The position numbers and the translations under genes are program-made. DNA of 64,000 nt, from NCBI GenBank assembly GCA_015178975.1, contig WHVD01000102.1:251001-315000 (forward strand), read 5' to 3'. The notes below the pieces were generated by a model. It searched no databases and was not told the DNA's origin. It saw only the letters and a program-made list of their open reading frames with translations. The first letter of the stretch is position 1. Each line of letters opens with the position of its first letter. The DNA is from Hysterangium stoloniferum. Taxonomy: Eukaryota; Basidiomycota; Agaricomycetes; Hysterangiales; Hysterangiaceae. Below, piece by piece: positions 1 through 11,667 of the stretch.

Positions 1-552
1 TCCCACCATGTCTCCCTCTCCTGGATCCCCGGCCACAAGGGATTCCAAGGCAATGAAGAGGCCGACTTCCTCGCAAAAGAAGCTGTTACCCGCCCCCCCA
101 TCATCCACTCCACTATCTCCTGGGCCCTGGAACGTGCCAAGTCCCGCTCCCTAAAACTTTGGCGACAAGACTGGCTACGCCTTCCCCACACCAACCAAGC
201 TGCCGTCGCGCTCCACAAACCCCCTGCTGTGAAACTCTCAAAGTTCCACAAGGAATATGGTGGTCCCCGCCACGTCCACACACGCGTCATCCAGGCCATC
301 TTGGGCCACGGCTTCTTCGGCGCCTACTACCAACGTTTCCTTCCCGACCTCCCCACCTCCTGTCCCTGTGGCACAGAAGACATCCAGTCCCGCCTCCACA
401 TCATTTCCGAGTGCCCCCTTCATGAGGAGCACCGACACACCCTCCGCACTGCCTCTCAAGACTTATCACTCCCCATTATCCTCGGCACCTACAAAGGCCT
501 TGAAGCCCTAGCTGAGTTCATTGACGCCTCTGATGCTTTCCGGAAAGCATAA
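1..552 (+). CDS. LINE ORF2 C-terminus: RNase H and zinc knuckle (5' partial)
   Basis: The reading frame is open from base 1 to a stop at 552, 183 codons, and enters from the left edge. The first 25 codons contain the RNase H signature W-x-P-G-H-K-G ending in G-N-E-x-A-D, the last part of an RNase H domain. At about 361-420 a C-x-C-x(n)-H-x4-C pattern matches the C-terminal zinc knuckle of Tad/I-like non-LTR retrotransposons. The enzyme would remove RNA from the RNA/DNA hybrid during target-primed reverse transcription. No stop or frameshift is visible, so this is a young copy. The reverse transcriptase part lies outside the window. Confidence 0.85.
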   Translation, partial: SHHVSLSWIPGHKGFQGNEEADFLAKEAVTRPPIIHSTISWALERAKSRSLKLWRQDWLRLPHTNQAAVALHKPPAVKLSKFHKEYGGPRHVHTRVIQAILGHGFFGAYYQRFLPDLPTSCPCGTEDIQSRLHIISECPLHEEHRHTLRTASQDLSLPIILGTYKGLEALAEFIDASDAFRKA

Positions 553-724
553 CCGGCCCACCATCCCTGCTCTTCCCCGCCCTTCATTCGACCCTCTCGC
601 CCATACCAACCAGCTACATACACATCTTGCCGCCCCCACCTACCATAGGGTACTTTTCTCCCAACCGCTATGTATCTTAGTTATGCGACGCGGTATATAA
701 ATGTATTAAAAAAAAAAAAAAAAA
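1..724 (+). mobile_element. 3' end of a non-LTR retrotransposon (LINE) with poly(A) tail
   Basis: The ORF end is followed by about 155 bp of 3' UTR and an A-run at about 708-724, the usual end of a LINE copy. The element inserted just upstream of the protease remnant at 853-2426, which lacks a start codon. Its target-site duplication cannot be checked because the 5' end is outside the window. Confidence 0.8.
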
Positions 725-852
725 GCCTTGTCACGTGCCATTTATTGACTTGAACCGTTGTGTAATATGAACTCCTTGAAGGTGTTTTTGGGAAAACTTC
801 ATATTTTTTTTCGTATTTAAAAGCCAGCGTTCAATTTGTGACACTATAAATT

Positions 853-1087
853 GCGCTCAGCGCGGTGCCGATCGTGGCTATTCCCTCCCAGAACACTCAC
901 CAACTTCAACTCCACACCGTTCCCCTCATTCGACGAGCTGGACCCAAGCCTGAAACTGCGAGCGAAGCACTGCTGAACGCTGGTGTTCTGGATGGATCGG
1001 ATCTCCAGTATGTTTGTTTCTTGGTTCCCGTTTCCGTCGTCACTTTTTTCCGCAATATAATAATAATATTATTTCGTTCACTTACCT

Positions 1088-1127
<40 letters not shown>

Positions 1128-2426
1128 GGTACTACGGGAACGTCGGCTTCAGCACGCCGCCGCAGACGTTCACGGTCATGTTCGACACGGGCTCGTCGGG
1201 CATCGCGGTGCCGGGGATGATGTGTACTATTCCGTGCATGAATCAGCGCCAGTTCGATTGGACGACGAGCTCGACGTTTGTGAATACGGGGGAGACGCAG
1301 ACGATTCATTTCCACACGCGCGGTCCGAGTACGTTGTGTATATTTTTTTTTTCCTTTTGCGGGGGTGCGCGTTTTTTTTTTTTGATTGGCTGATTTGGCT
1401 TTGGCGGTAGTGGTGGGTTTTTCCTTGTGTTCTCTTTTCACTGGTATTCATCTTTTTTTTTTTGCCTAGGATCTTCAATCCCTCGATGTTTCGAAGGTCA
1501 AGGATACTATGTTCCTTGGCAGACCTTTTCCGGATGCGGAATTCAATTTAATTACCAACCAGACTGCAGGATTTGTGAGTGCGTTGCCACTCATACTGGT
1601 GGTTAGTTAAACCTTCGTTCAAGTTCATCAACATGTATGACGGTATTATTGGTGGGTATTTGCGCCCATATGGTTGCCATACCAGCTTATTGAATTACGA
1701 TCCTAATGCCCCTCTCTACCACTCGCTTAAGCGCAATGGCTTTTCAGGTATATTTATAGTCATACTCCCGTGTGCGACTTAATCACTGCGTACTGTCAGC
1801 TCTCTTCGGGTTGTATCTCACCCCAAGTCACTACGTCGGTTCCGAATTCATCCTCGGCGGAATCGACAATTCCAAACTGAACGGGTCGAACCTAACCTGG
1901 TTTTCCGTCACAGACCCGACTGCGTCCAAAAATAACTGGTCTTTGTCTCCAACCCATATTTTCGTTAATCACGCCGAATTGGATCGTAGCTTATTCGCAG
2001 AACAGTTGATCAATTTTCATTCTGGAGAGACGCATGTCATCATGGGGAGAAAATTGGCCGCTGTACATACCTCGTTTTTACGAGTCCCCCCAGTTTACTT
2101 AGTCTGACCTCACATGTCAATTTTAGGCAATGAACGCCCGAATATCCCCCGCGATCCAACCCATCGGATCGGATGGTTTTTTCGGCCTTCCGTGTAGCCA
2201 AGTACCCTCGTATCGCACGGAAATCACGCTCACGTTTGAATTAACCTTTGGTGCTCCTGTCAACCTCACGATTCCGTCGCGGGACCTCAGCGTGGGCCGG
2301 TTTCAGGATAACCCAAGTTTCTGCCAGACGGTTATTAGCAGTGCCGATATTTCGGGCGGAATTATTGTGGTGTCGTTACTTAAGCATTATTACTCTGTGT
2401 GGGACGTTGATGGGGGAAGGATGTGA
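853..2426 (+). pseudogene. Pepsin-like aspartic protease (family A1), decayed
   Basis: Exons run about 853-1007, 1129-1328, 1470-1574, 1609-1747, 1800-2062 and 2127-2426, with GT-AG introns of 50-140 bp. The first catalytic triad D-T-G-S is intact (about 1180). The second lobe is recognisable, with a G-S-E-F-I-L-G-G-I-D stretch. At the second catalytic site the expected D-[ST]-G-T reads H-S-G-E, so the catalytic Asp is lost. The usual C-terminal G-F-A is cut by a TGA at 2424-2426 where GGA is expected. No ATG or signal peptide is visible upstream: an in-frame TAA sits at 847-849. Such enzymes are secreted endopeptidases, but this copy should be inactive. Confidence 0.8.
1091..1126. repeat. 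(CA)n(TA)n microsatellite in protease intron 1
   Basis: A run of CA dinucleotides changes into TA dinucleotides and ends at the intron acceptor AG (1127-1128). Open frames here come from the repeat and are not genes. Confidence 0.9.
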
Positions 2427-4344
2427 TTTGCTTCTAATGGGTTTTAGATGTGGCAATGTGGCCGTCGTAATGGACTTTTCTCTCATTGGACACGAAACAT
2501 GAACATGTAGCGCTAGTTATACACTCTTTCTAATAGGATTAAATACTGGATTTTGTGAATCTCGACGTTTGACACTACTCCAGATTCAGGACTGATGGTA
2601 ATGGCATGGGTTCAGGACGAGTGCCTACGCGTTTCGTAGAACAATCACAGCATATAACGCTATGCTGCCCATATAACTTTTATAAACGAAGATGGCACCT
2701 AGAGCACCTCATCATGGCAGGGAAGCTGTCGCTACTCGTTGTTGTAGATTTGTGATTGATGGGCCGATGGCACTTCTCTCGAGATTCCGGCCCGGTGCGA
2801 CATCAACAGCCTCATGATGTACGTAAGTCCAGTAACTAGTGACAAAACAAAAATAAGGTGACGAATGGCAATGCCAAGGCATACTCTCCAGATCTACACG
2901 GCCCATCTCCCGATCATCCACGTGCATGTACCACAATCCCCTTTTTGCCTCGTGCGACCAGAGCTTTTTCCCATTCCTATAAATACCCAAACTTTCTTTT
3001 CATTTTAGTTGTTATCAGCCACACCCAGGGAGTGTGTTTTCGTCGCCCCCCCAGTGCATACGCATCCGTAGTAATGACTCGGGTAAATTAGTTCGGGCAT
3101 TACCTGCCCTATTGTAGGTAAATATAGCCGTTACTAGCCACACGCAGGTAGCAACTGAGTTCGGGTGGTTACCTGCCCTATTATAGTTTTTGTCAACCAG
3201 TAACGAGGGGCTGTACAATTCCTATCTTGCCAGGGCAGGATGCCACTCAATGTCCAGTGGAGTGGTAAGAATCATGATGAACCCTCCACGTATTTTTCTC
3301 ACACGCGATTACCTTTACCTTTCAAAGTATCATTTTTTAAATTCTATATATCTTAAATAAATTTATTATTATATAATGTGAGAAGAACTTGGACTGTGCA
3401 CTAAGAACTCCTGAGTGGCAACGATTCCTACGCGTACACGGCGGAACTAGTGCTCTCCTTTATTCAATCTTCACAGTTCTTCTCAGAGTTCGGCTTCTAC
3501 CAAGTGGTGGCTGAGCATATTCACTGTTCGATATGACAGCTCTCAATATATGCAGGTAGTATAGGAGGGTCTGTGTGATTTATATAGCAGATATAATTTT
3601 CCCAAACATTCCCAAATACCTGCTGCTCCCATCGGTACAAGATGCTTAATGCATACTACTAACTCAGGAAATTCACAAGTCCAGCAAAGAGCTGGCCAAA
3701 AAATTGTTTAGGTCTGATTTGACGTCGACTTAATACAAGGTGACTTAACCCCAGTTATAACTCTACTCCCCAAACATATGCCCAGACAACGCACGCGGCA
3801 TCAGGATATCAAGTAATTGGGGTGTATGATTATACTAATTTGCCACAGAGGGAAGACAGTAGATGGCAGATGGAAGATCGTAGCATACTATGTAGTCATA
3901 ATCATGAAGTGATGATAATTTGCCAAATGAAGGAAATTATTGGCACTCAAATAAGTACTCTCATCAAGTTTCTGGCATATGTGGTAGCTGCGAACCTTTG
4001 CCTCTAATTCATAATTGCATAGGTTGTTATGTTGTAAAGCCACAGACTGGTTGAAGTTGAGCGCCTGCGATCATACTACATATACTGCACCGAGAATGCT
4101 GTTAATTTAATTTCTGGAGCAGCTAAGAGTGACCCCAGCACTGGTATTTGCTAAAATCTCACATGGCATCCGTGGCAGATATTCAAGCAGCAACTGCAAA
4201 GTAACTATCTTAGGCCATTTCATCGCACACAACACTGACCGTAGGTTTCCAGTATGCTTGTGAATTACACCGATTTGGCAACACTAGGTTTGTCTACACG
4301 AAGTCACAGCTGTTTACCACTCTATATAGACGGGTATCTCAGTT
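2427..4344. other. No gene recognised; short direct repeat
   Basis: No ORF here has a coding look. An imperfect repeat of about 30 bp (GTTCGGG...TTACCTGCCCTATT) occurs near 3090 and 3158. The stretch is AT-rich, and I see no LTR ends or tRNA boxes. Confidence 0.5.
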
Positions 4345-5290
4345 TTGTTTAGTTATGATACGATCTTGACTTTTCCAGCGGAAATCCAATTCGTATGGAA
4401 GAGTAGGATGAGACTAGCATCTGCGCTGTACATCATCGCCCGATATTCATTCCTACTTAAGTTCATATTCGGTGTCGCCGATGATTTAGTAGATACACCG
4501 TTAGAGGTGCGTGGTGGGATGAGTCTGAAAATGTCCCTTGACTTACAGCAGTTGATAGTGTGTGGTACCATTTGAGCCTTCAGGTTAATTGTTTACTGAT
4601 TAGCCATAGGACATGTAATGCACTATTCCACACCATTGATGTTCTGGAAACTGTAGCCGCGCTTAGTGTACACGGTGATTAATCTATTTAGCATTTACTT
4701 TCTCAAATAACTCAACCAAGATGGATGTCAGGGGTATTACTTACAAGGGTTTATGCGATAAGCAGGGATAACAAATACCTCTTAACTCCAATCTTGTTCA
4801 CATATCTTGGAGAAGTCTCCTGCCGTATGGTGTGTTTACCTATTGGCAATATGTGGACCGCTATACCCATGAGTTTAATAGCTCGTTATAGTCCATGAAG
4901 ATTGCATTTTTGGGAGAAGTGTCCAACTGTTCGTTTCACTTGAATGGAACCATATAATTATGTACTAACATCATTGAACAGTAGTATGGAAGTCAATTGC
5001 ATGTGCCTGAAAGACCACAAGTTGACATGACCGTTATAGACTCAGCAGCAACCGCTCTTACAATTACGTTGGATGGGCTCATATTATTTACCACATTGTT
5101 TCACACCATCGGCATGATTAGGCTGCAAAGAGGTATTAAAGAATTGCGGAAACGGTCTATAACCTATCTACTTGTGCAGCAAGGTAACTTATCGCGGTGG
5201 TTATGTCTACGTGTCGTTATAACTTGATCATATTAATTGTAGGTGTGCTCCGATTTGCGTCAGTGCTAAATTAACGTGACTTCAGTTAAT
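4345..5290 (+). pseudogene. DUF6533 multi-pass membrane protein, copy 1
   Basis: The first exon (about 4345-4500) gives a tyrosine-aspartate start followed by L-T-F, E-I-x-F-V-W and an A-R-Y segment, the N-terminal signature of DUF6533 proteins, which are predicted seven-helix membrane proteins of unknown role common in mushrooms. A later exon (about 4997-5185) has the family's D-G-L-I-L-x-x-T-L helix and the following loop. A plausible intron (5186-5243) leads to a few more residues and then a stop. The frame is broken between these exons, so I read it as a pseudogene. It duplicates 6272-7190. Confidence 0.55.
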
Positions 5291-5466
5291 GAAATTTAAT
5301 TTTGATTATGTAGCGTAATTTTCACATGGAGTTTACAAATTTTAATCACGGATAAGGTTTGGGATTGCCCCTCCTTTCTATCTTTTTCACTGATACTACA
5401 TTTCTCCCAAGCTTATCACAGTGAAGACCTTTCATCCTGAGAATTTTATACTACGCACTCATCCCA
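4356..5466 (+). repeat. Tandem segmental duplication, left copy (right copy 6272-7371)
   Basis: About 1.1 kb carrying the DUF6533 gene is repeated at 6272-7371, roughly 90% identical by eye, including introns and the 3' flank. The spacer 5467-6271 is not duplicated. The right copy stops at about 7371, where an E-type LTR begins. Confidence 0.85.
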
Positions 5467-6271
5467 CATCCAATATAGGTCACACTTAAAGGCCTCGGCA
5501 CAAACTTCGAATTTTGGCGAGTATTTGTCGCACCCATTTCGCCTAACTTCTTAATGTCAACTGCAGCATATCCATCCTTCTCGTTTGCCGCTTCTTTCTC
5601 AATCTGCGAGAATTAAACTCTTCATGTAACGCAATCAATACGACGAGCAATCTCGTGGTCACTACTTTCCGAGGGGCAGTACGCAGTATTGGAGATTCTT
5701 TGATCGAGGACGTCGGAGATGCAAACTACACAGGAAACTTTATTTTGAGGGGGCAGTGTGAAGGAGGAATCCCCGTCCATTCCGCAGAGAGGTGTGAGGA
5801 AACCTCTGGTGGGGAGAGTTGAAGGCCTTGGTGCACAGTAATGCAAGGGAGTTATCTGCCGAATATTATGAGTGACCATCCAATTAAAAATATTTATAAC
5901 ACTTGACTAAAACAAACCATTGGGTCCATTCCATATGTCGACTAATTATTCTATGGATTCAGGATATTAGAAAAGCCGCAAGAATATTTGTATTTATTTA
6001 TTTATTTATAAAGCACCCGTTCACTCAATAGTGTGGAATCATATACATAAACCAATCTGAACCTAGTCAGACCTGAGAAGAATACAGTAGACAATCTAGA
6101 GGATGTAAATCAGTCATTACATGCAGCATTATTGCATGCTATTCATCTTACAGCAATTATAGAGCGTAATTATAATAGTTGGATCAGATTGGCAGTCTTA
6201 TTAAGCGCCTGACTGAAAGGAAACTTCGGCCTCGAAAGCTATTTACTATATGATCTGTTCATTCCGAACGG
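5467..6271. other. Spacer between DUF6533 copies; possible C-terminal exon remnant
   Basis: One + frame at about 5490-5640 gives a hydrophobic, serine-rich stretch that could be the decayed last exon of the first DUF6533 copy. This is weak. A short (TATT)n run lies at about 5993-6010. Nothing else is recognised. Confidence 0.35.
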
Positions 6272-7190
6272 AGATACGATCTTGACTCTTCCAGTGGAAA
6301 TCAAGTTCGTATGGAAGAGTAGGATGAGACTAGCATCTGTGCTGTACATCATCACCCGATATTCATACATACTTGAGTTTATATTTCGTGTCTCCATTGA
6401 TATAGCAGATGCATCATTAGAGGTGTGTGGTGGGATGGGTCTGAAAATGTCCCTTGACTTACAGCAGTTGATAGTGTGGTACCATTTGAGCCTTCAGGTT
6501 AGTTGTTTACTGATTAGCCATAGGGCATGTAATGCACTATTCTGCACCATTGATGTTCTGGAAACTGTAGCAGCAGTTAGTCTACACGGTGATTAATCTA
6601 TTTAGCATTTATTTTCTCAAATAACTCAACCAAGATGGATGCCAGGGGTATTAGTTCCAATGGTTTACGCTATAAGCAGGGATAACAAATACCTCTTAAC
6701 TCCAATCTTGTTCACATATCTTGGAGAAGTATCCTGCCATGTGGTGTGTTTACCTATTGGCAATGTGTGGACCGCTATACCCATGAGTTTAATAGCTCAT
6801 TATAGTCCATGAAGATTGCATTTTTGGGAGCAGTGTCCACTGTTCATGTCACTTGAATGGGACCATATAACTATGTACTAACATTATCAAACAGTAGTGT
6901 GGAAGTCAATTGCATATGCCTGAAAGACCACGAGTAGACATGATCGTTATAGACTCAGCAGCAACCACTCTTACAATTACGTTGGATGGGCTCATATTAT
7001 TTACCACATTGTTTCACACCATCGGCATGATTAGGCTGCAAAGAGGTATTAAAGAATTGCGGAGATGGTCTATAACCTATCTATTTATGCAGCAAGGTAA
7101 TTTATCTCGAGGGTTATGTCTATGTGTTGTTATAACTTGATCATATTAATTGTAGGTGTGCTCCAATTTGCATCATTGCTAAATTAACAT
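6272..7190 (+). pseudogene. DUF6533 multi-pass membrane protein, copy 2
   Basis: Same gene as at 4345-5290 in the same order: the E-I-K-F-V-W / T-R-Y segment (6282-6425), the next helix region (6465-6596) and the D-G-L-I-L-F-T-T-L helix (6910-7105). Substitutions relative to copy 1 are scattered, mostly transitions. No intact full-length reading frame can be assembled. The family is known only by sequence, and its biochemical role is unknown. Confidence 0.55.
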
Positions 7191-7371
7191 GACTTCAGTC
7201 AATGAAATTTAATTTTGATTGTTCAGCTTCATTTTCACATGGAATTTACAAATTTTAATCACAAATACGGTGGGATCACCCCCTTTCTATCCTTTTCACT
7301 GATACTACAGTTCTCCCAAGCTTATCTCAGTGAAGACTGTCATCCTGAGAATTTTATACTATGCACTCAGC

Positions 7372-8168
7372 CCCTTCCATCTGTCATCCCATCTCCTTGT
7401 CCTCATTCATGCTTCTACATGCACCTGACTCTCTATACCCACCAGGTTACAGTGAACTGGAAAGCCTGCCGGCATCCAGACCCCACCATATATGCATCCA
7501 ACCCTCTACTGTATATGGTACCCAAGCAAAGTCACAACTGGAGTGCCCACTAAGACCCATGCATGTTGAAGCTGTCTATATCCAACTCTGTCTCATGCAC
7601 CAGTCACCAGACTCTGCCTGGACAACCCATCAGCTCTCAAATGGAGCTCTGTTCCCATTATGGTCAAATGACCTGTCATGTTTTGCATCCCACTCCCATT
7701 CTGTTCTATCCCTAACACCTAGCTTGGTGTTTATTCCTCTCATTTCATGATTACTTGTTTTGATCTTCATTATTACTGGATTTGGTATTGCATACATTCC
7801 ACACTATGTATATACATAGCCTAGCTAATGTTGTACATACAATCTGGTCAGAAAATCAACTAAGTTCTCCCCCAGTAATGTAGCATATACAGTACATATC
7901 CTGCTCCATCCCCATCTCTCATCTTCAAAACACAATGCTATTGACCTCGTCAGAGCCTGCTGGCTTTCCGACTGGTCTCCCAACCTATTGACTGTTTGAC
8001 CTATCAACCTATTGACTACTCCCAGACTCCCTGGGTTTTCTGTCTGCCTGTTTGAAATTGGACACCACAATCTCATGAGGGCACAGCCTATAAAGCTGAA
8101 GCCAAGTCCTACTGGAATATCTGTGGGTTTCTGTGGAAACCCTCCATGAGCCTGCACATCCCTTAACA
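7372..8168 (+). mobile_element. E-type LTR, sense strand +
   Basis: Collinear with the reverse complement of the E LTR at 26431-27250. It has the U5 core motif read on + at about 8085-8113, a TATA-like GTATATACATA near 7810, and a TAACA end at 8164-8168. The 5' end is degraded. It cuts off the right DUF6533 duplication. Confidence 0.7.
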
Positions 8169-8438
8169 AAAGGTCACTTAACCATCTGGGATTTGATTCA
8201 AACATAATTCAGTTTTTTAAACTTTGGAAATGTTTAAAACTTATTTGTATATTATGAAATGAATGTTAAAATATGTTATTTTGTTGCAAGCCATTGAGAG
8301 TTCTCACAGTCTTGCTACACACTTTTTTGTTTTAATGTAGTAGTATATTTGAAAACCTTTGGCTATGTAGTACATTACAGTAGCTTAGTAATATGAACTT
8401 ATCTTCATCCATTTTCTCTATACTGTCAACATTGTACA

Positions 8439-8450
8439 GGTTATGGGCCT
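8439..8450 (+). promoter_or_regulatory. Primer-binding site, half-tRNA iMet type
   Basis: GGTTATGGGCCT lies directly after the LTR. It is complementary to the anticodon stem-loop of initiator tRNA-Met, the primer type known from Drosophila copia, rather than to a tRNA 3' end. Confidence 0.65.
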
Positions 8451-8874
8451 CACCACATTGTTTTAAAGAGTCACATTAATACCATCTCATTATCTTATGT
8501 CTAATATCAATGCTTTACTCACAAGCATCCCAAAACTCTTCAGTGATAACTACCATGAATAGAAGTTTTCACTGTATATGGTTCTGCAGCATTGTGAGTG
8601 GTGGAGCAAAGGCACCTAAGGGTGAGAGTAGCAAGGAGTATTTGGAATGGGCAAAGCATTCAGAGGATGGTTACATGGCAATTGGACAATTGCATCAAGC
8701 CAACAATCATATATTCAGGATTGTACCACTGGACCTGAGGCATGGCAAGCACTTGTGAAAATCTATCAGGTGAATAATTGGGCCAATTGGATTTCATTGA
8801 AATGCCAGCTTTATATGTACCAGCATGATGTCAAAAAGCTGGTGATGGAATATGTCCATGGCATTTTGACTCTC

Positions 8875-9659
8875 TGTTAAGAACAGAAACTGACTCATGT
8901 CAGTAGACCAATGGGGACCGAATGGAAGGACTTGGCTTCAGCTTATGTGCTGCACCCTCACAAGTTACCGTCTGGTGTCCTTAAATTTTGGGTGGGCAGA
9001 AACTAGTCCCATCAAGTAAACCTCTCAGTGAACTACTGATTGGAAACCGAAGGATAAGTCGAGGGTTGGGTCGGAGAGTCGGAGACTGAGAGTCAGAGAT
9101 TAGAGGTTGAAGTTGTAAATGTAGGTTGAATCATAAATCGGATGGAGTCGGAATGTGGTGGTCATGAATAGATAATGGAGTCGGAAATTAGAGGGGTATC
9201 TAAGTTGATCTAAGTTGATATTCTGATTGTCTAATAACTACATTTACAGCGGGTTTATATACAAGTTGTTGGCATCTAGAAACTAGCGGAAACACGATTG
9301 ACAAATAAAATTGACTAGAAACTGGAAGGTTACAATAAGATCGGAAGCCAAGATTTAGCCGAGAGCGGGATTACAAGAAAAGGGAATAGTCCATGGGCTC
9401 CAAGTATATATGGGCATATGTGAAACATAGAGTAAAATGGATCATCATAATGAAAAGGGACATATCAAAGCATAACCAGATGGTACGAGTATATTTTGGC
9501 AGGGGTGTAAATGGGGTTTAATCGCTGTGAAGGTATATGTCAGTGTCGGTGTTCCGAAGGTTGCCGAAATGATGATTTGATCAATACTTGGAACATCAAT
9601 AGACGGTAGTATTCTCAGGGACCATTGGATTGTGACACAGTTATGACACAGTTGTAACA
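8875..9659 (-). mobile_element. Solo LTR, family A, with target-site duplication CTCTC
   Basis: It starts TGTTAAGAAC and ends GTAACA. CTCTC at 8870-8874 is repeated at 9660-9664. It interrupts the copia gag frame exactly. The U5 core is on the minus strand near 8930-8950. Confidence 0.9.
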
Positions 9660-9744
9660 CTCTCACTTCACAGCTTCAAGCAATTGGAGTCAAGTTACAT
9701 ACATGAGGAGTGTAAGGGCAACTCTCCAGCTCACACTAACTTCC

Positions 9745-10130
9745 ACAACAGCTAAGTAGGGGTGCTAGTAGTGGGAATCCAAAGATAAAACATTAGACAT
9801 GTATCAAGAAATACAGATAAAGCTCACCTAGTAGAGGGAATCCGAAGATAAAAGATCTACGGAGCCCTCTACTGGCGATGAGACTAAAAAGTCGAAAAGA
9901 ATATTACACTAAGACCATAGCAACAGTCCCCGGGATAACAACTCAGTGCGGCCTCTCATGCCTGACGCGTTCCAGATCCCCATTGGGGGATTCAACGAGG
10001 TGTTTGACCAGTTGGGAGTCCACCTTCAGTCGATAATGGCTATCGATGGTGTTGGGTGTGAAGTCGACTTCCGGTGTGCTTAACTTGGTCCCCTGACAAG
10101 GAGGAGGATGTGCCAGATGTCCTCATGTAT
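9745..10130. other. Unidentified segment inside the copia gag
   Basis: Between gag pieces lies about 385 bp of richer-CG sequence that does not align with gag. It contains an imperfect repeat (GGGAATCC[AG]AAGATAAAA at about 9773 and 9835) and a short open frame at about 9954-10083 that I do not recognise. It is probably another insertion. Confidence 0.4.
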
Positions 10131-10522
10131 TGTTTGGCTCTGTAATTTGGTGTGGTTACAACTGCTCTTATGCAGTGTGTGGGATCACTTACTGTCAAGG
10201 ATATTTCCATGGTGCTGGTGGAAGAAGAAAGTCATCTGAAAGGCTGGAAAGATGCTGAGAGTCAAATTGCACTGAAAATGAAAATAGACTCACAAAATGC
10301 AAAATGGCCAATGAATTGGTATAGATGCAATAAAGAAGGTCACATCACACATTTCCATCCCATGCTGAAGCCAGTTGATTCATCCTCAAGTGAATCACCT
10401 ACCAAGAACACAGACACTCTCACTGCTAGCACAGGGGAGAGTATTTTTATATTGTGTACCTGATATTGTTGCATGGACTAGGGGTTACAAGCAGGGCTCA
10501 AAGGTCCAGCATTCTGTGGTCT

Positions 10523-11269
10523 TGTTAAGAACTGAAAACTGACTAATGTTGGTAGGCTGATGGGGACCGATTGGAAGGACTTGGCTTCAGCTTATGTGCT
10601 GTGCCCTTGTAAGTCACTGTTGGGTGTCCTTAAATTTCGGGTGGGCGAAGACTAGTCCTGTTGAATTCCTCACGGTGGGTTACCAATTGGAACCGAAGGA
10701 TAAGTCGAGTGTCGGGCCAAGGGGTCAGGGACTGAGGGTGGGCGAGTGCACACAAAGGCGGAGAGCGGGATACTTAGAGTAAGACTTCTAGAGATGTATG
10801 TGGGTGTTCTGAGTTGATATTCTGATTGCCTAGTAGCTACAATTACAGCGGGTCTATATACAAGTTATTGGCATCTAGAAAATACTAACTAAGGAAAGAG
10901 CAGAAACATTACTGACAAATAAACTTGACTAGGAACGGTTACGATAAGTTCAGAGGCCATGATTTAACCGAGAGCGGAATTACGAGAAACGGAAATAGTC
11001 CACAGGTTACAAGTATATACGGGCATATGTGAAACATAGAGTAGAATGGATCATCATAATAAAAAGGGACATATCAAAGCATAACCAGATAGTATGAGTA
11101 TAACTTGACAGGGGTGTAAATGGAGTTTGATTGCCATGAAGGCATACATCAGTGTCAGGTGACCGATGGTTTCTGATGCGATGACTTGATCGATAACTTG
11201 AAACATCAGTTGATGGTAATATCCTCGGGGACCGTCAGGCTGCAACATGGTTGTGACACAGTCATAACA
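10523..11269 (-). mobile_element. Solo LTR, family A
   Basis: It starts TGTTAAGAACTG and ends CATAACA. The flanks GGTCT (10518-10522) and GGTTT (11270-11274) match at four of five bases, a decayed target-site duplication. It sits inside the family-B copia element. Confidence 0.85.
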
Positions 11270-11667
11270 GGTTTGGGAGGTTGGGAGAATGCATTCTAGG
11301 AGAAAGGGATGCTCCAAGGTTCAATTCAACACCAAAAGTACCAGAGAAATTTCATGTCTAGTGGGTGCAGTGGGTGTGTTTCAATTTTTCAAATGGATTT
11401 TGCATCAAGTGGGTGCATTTGTTTTTGTGTTAAGTGGTTATTTCTCATTTGGTGCACATGGATTTACTACAAGCTCTCAATGATGTACAAAGTGGGCATG
11501 TTAAAATATGTTATTTTGTTGCAAGCTGTTGAGTGCTCACAGTTTTGCTACACACTTTTTGTTTTAATGTAGTATATTCAAAAATGTTCAGCTACATAGT
11601 ACATTACAGTAGCTTAGTAATACAAACTTAACTTCATCCATTTTCTCTATACTGTTAACATCATACA

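Larger units (their letters stand above)
8510..10463 (+). pseudogene. Copia gag (UBN2-like) split by a solo LTR
   Basis: Residues from 8647 match the A-x-x-W-Q-A-L helix region of copia gag. The frame is cut at 8874 by the LTR 8875-9659 and resumes after the target-site copy with T-S-Q-L-Q-A-I-G. A further piece (10152-10463) ends in a degenerate zinc knuckle near 10318: the K-E-G-H core remains but the first and last cysteines are lost. Gag would form the particle shell. Stops and frameshifts show it is dead. Confidence 0.7.
8264..11667 (+). mobile_element. Copia-type gag-only element (LTR family B), interrupted twice
   Basis: Two LTRs of 175 and 169 bp (8264-8438 and 11499-11667) start TGTTAAAATATG and end in TACA. 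The primer site GGTTATGGGCC follows the left LTR directly, and a purine tract AAAGTGGG precedes the right one. Inside there is only gag, with no protease, integrase or reverse transcriptase. Removing the solo LTRs at 8875-9659 and 10523-11269 leaves about 1.5 kb of internal sequence. The outer 5-bp flanks do not match, so the target-site duplication has decayed or the ends recombined. Confidence 0.75.

Noticed and set aside
906..1441. Minus-strand ORFs across the protease gene start
   Set aside because: They read through the CA/TA microsatellite and T-runs. The plus strand has the conserved protease blocks with splice sites.
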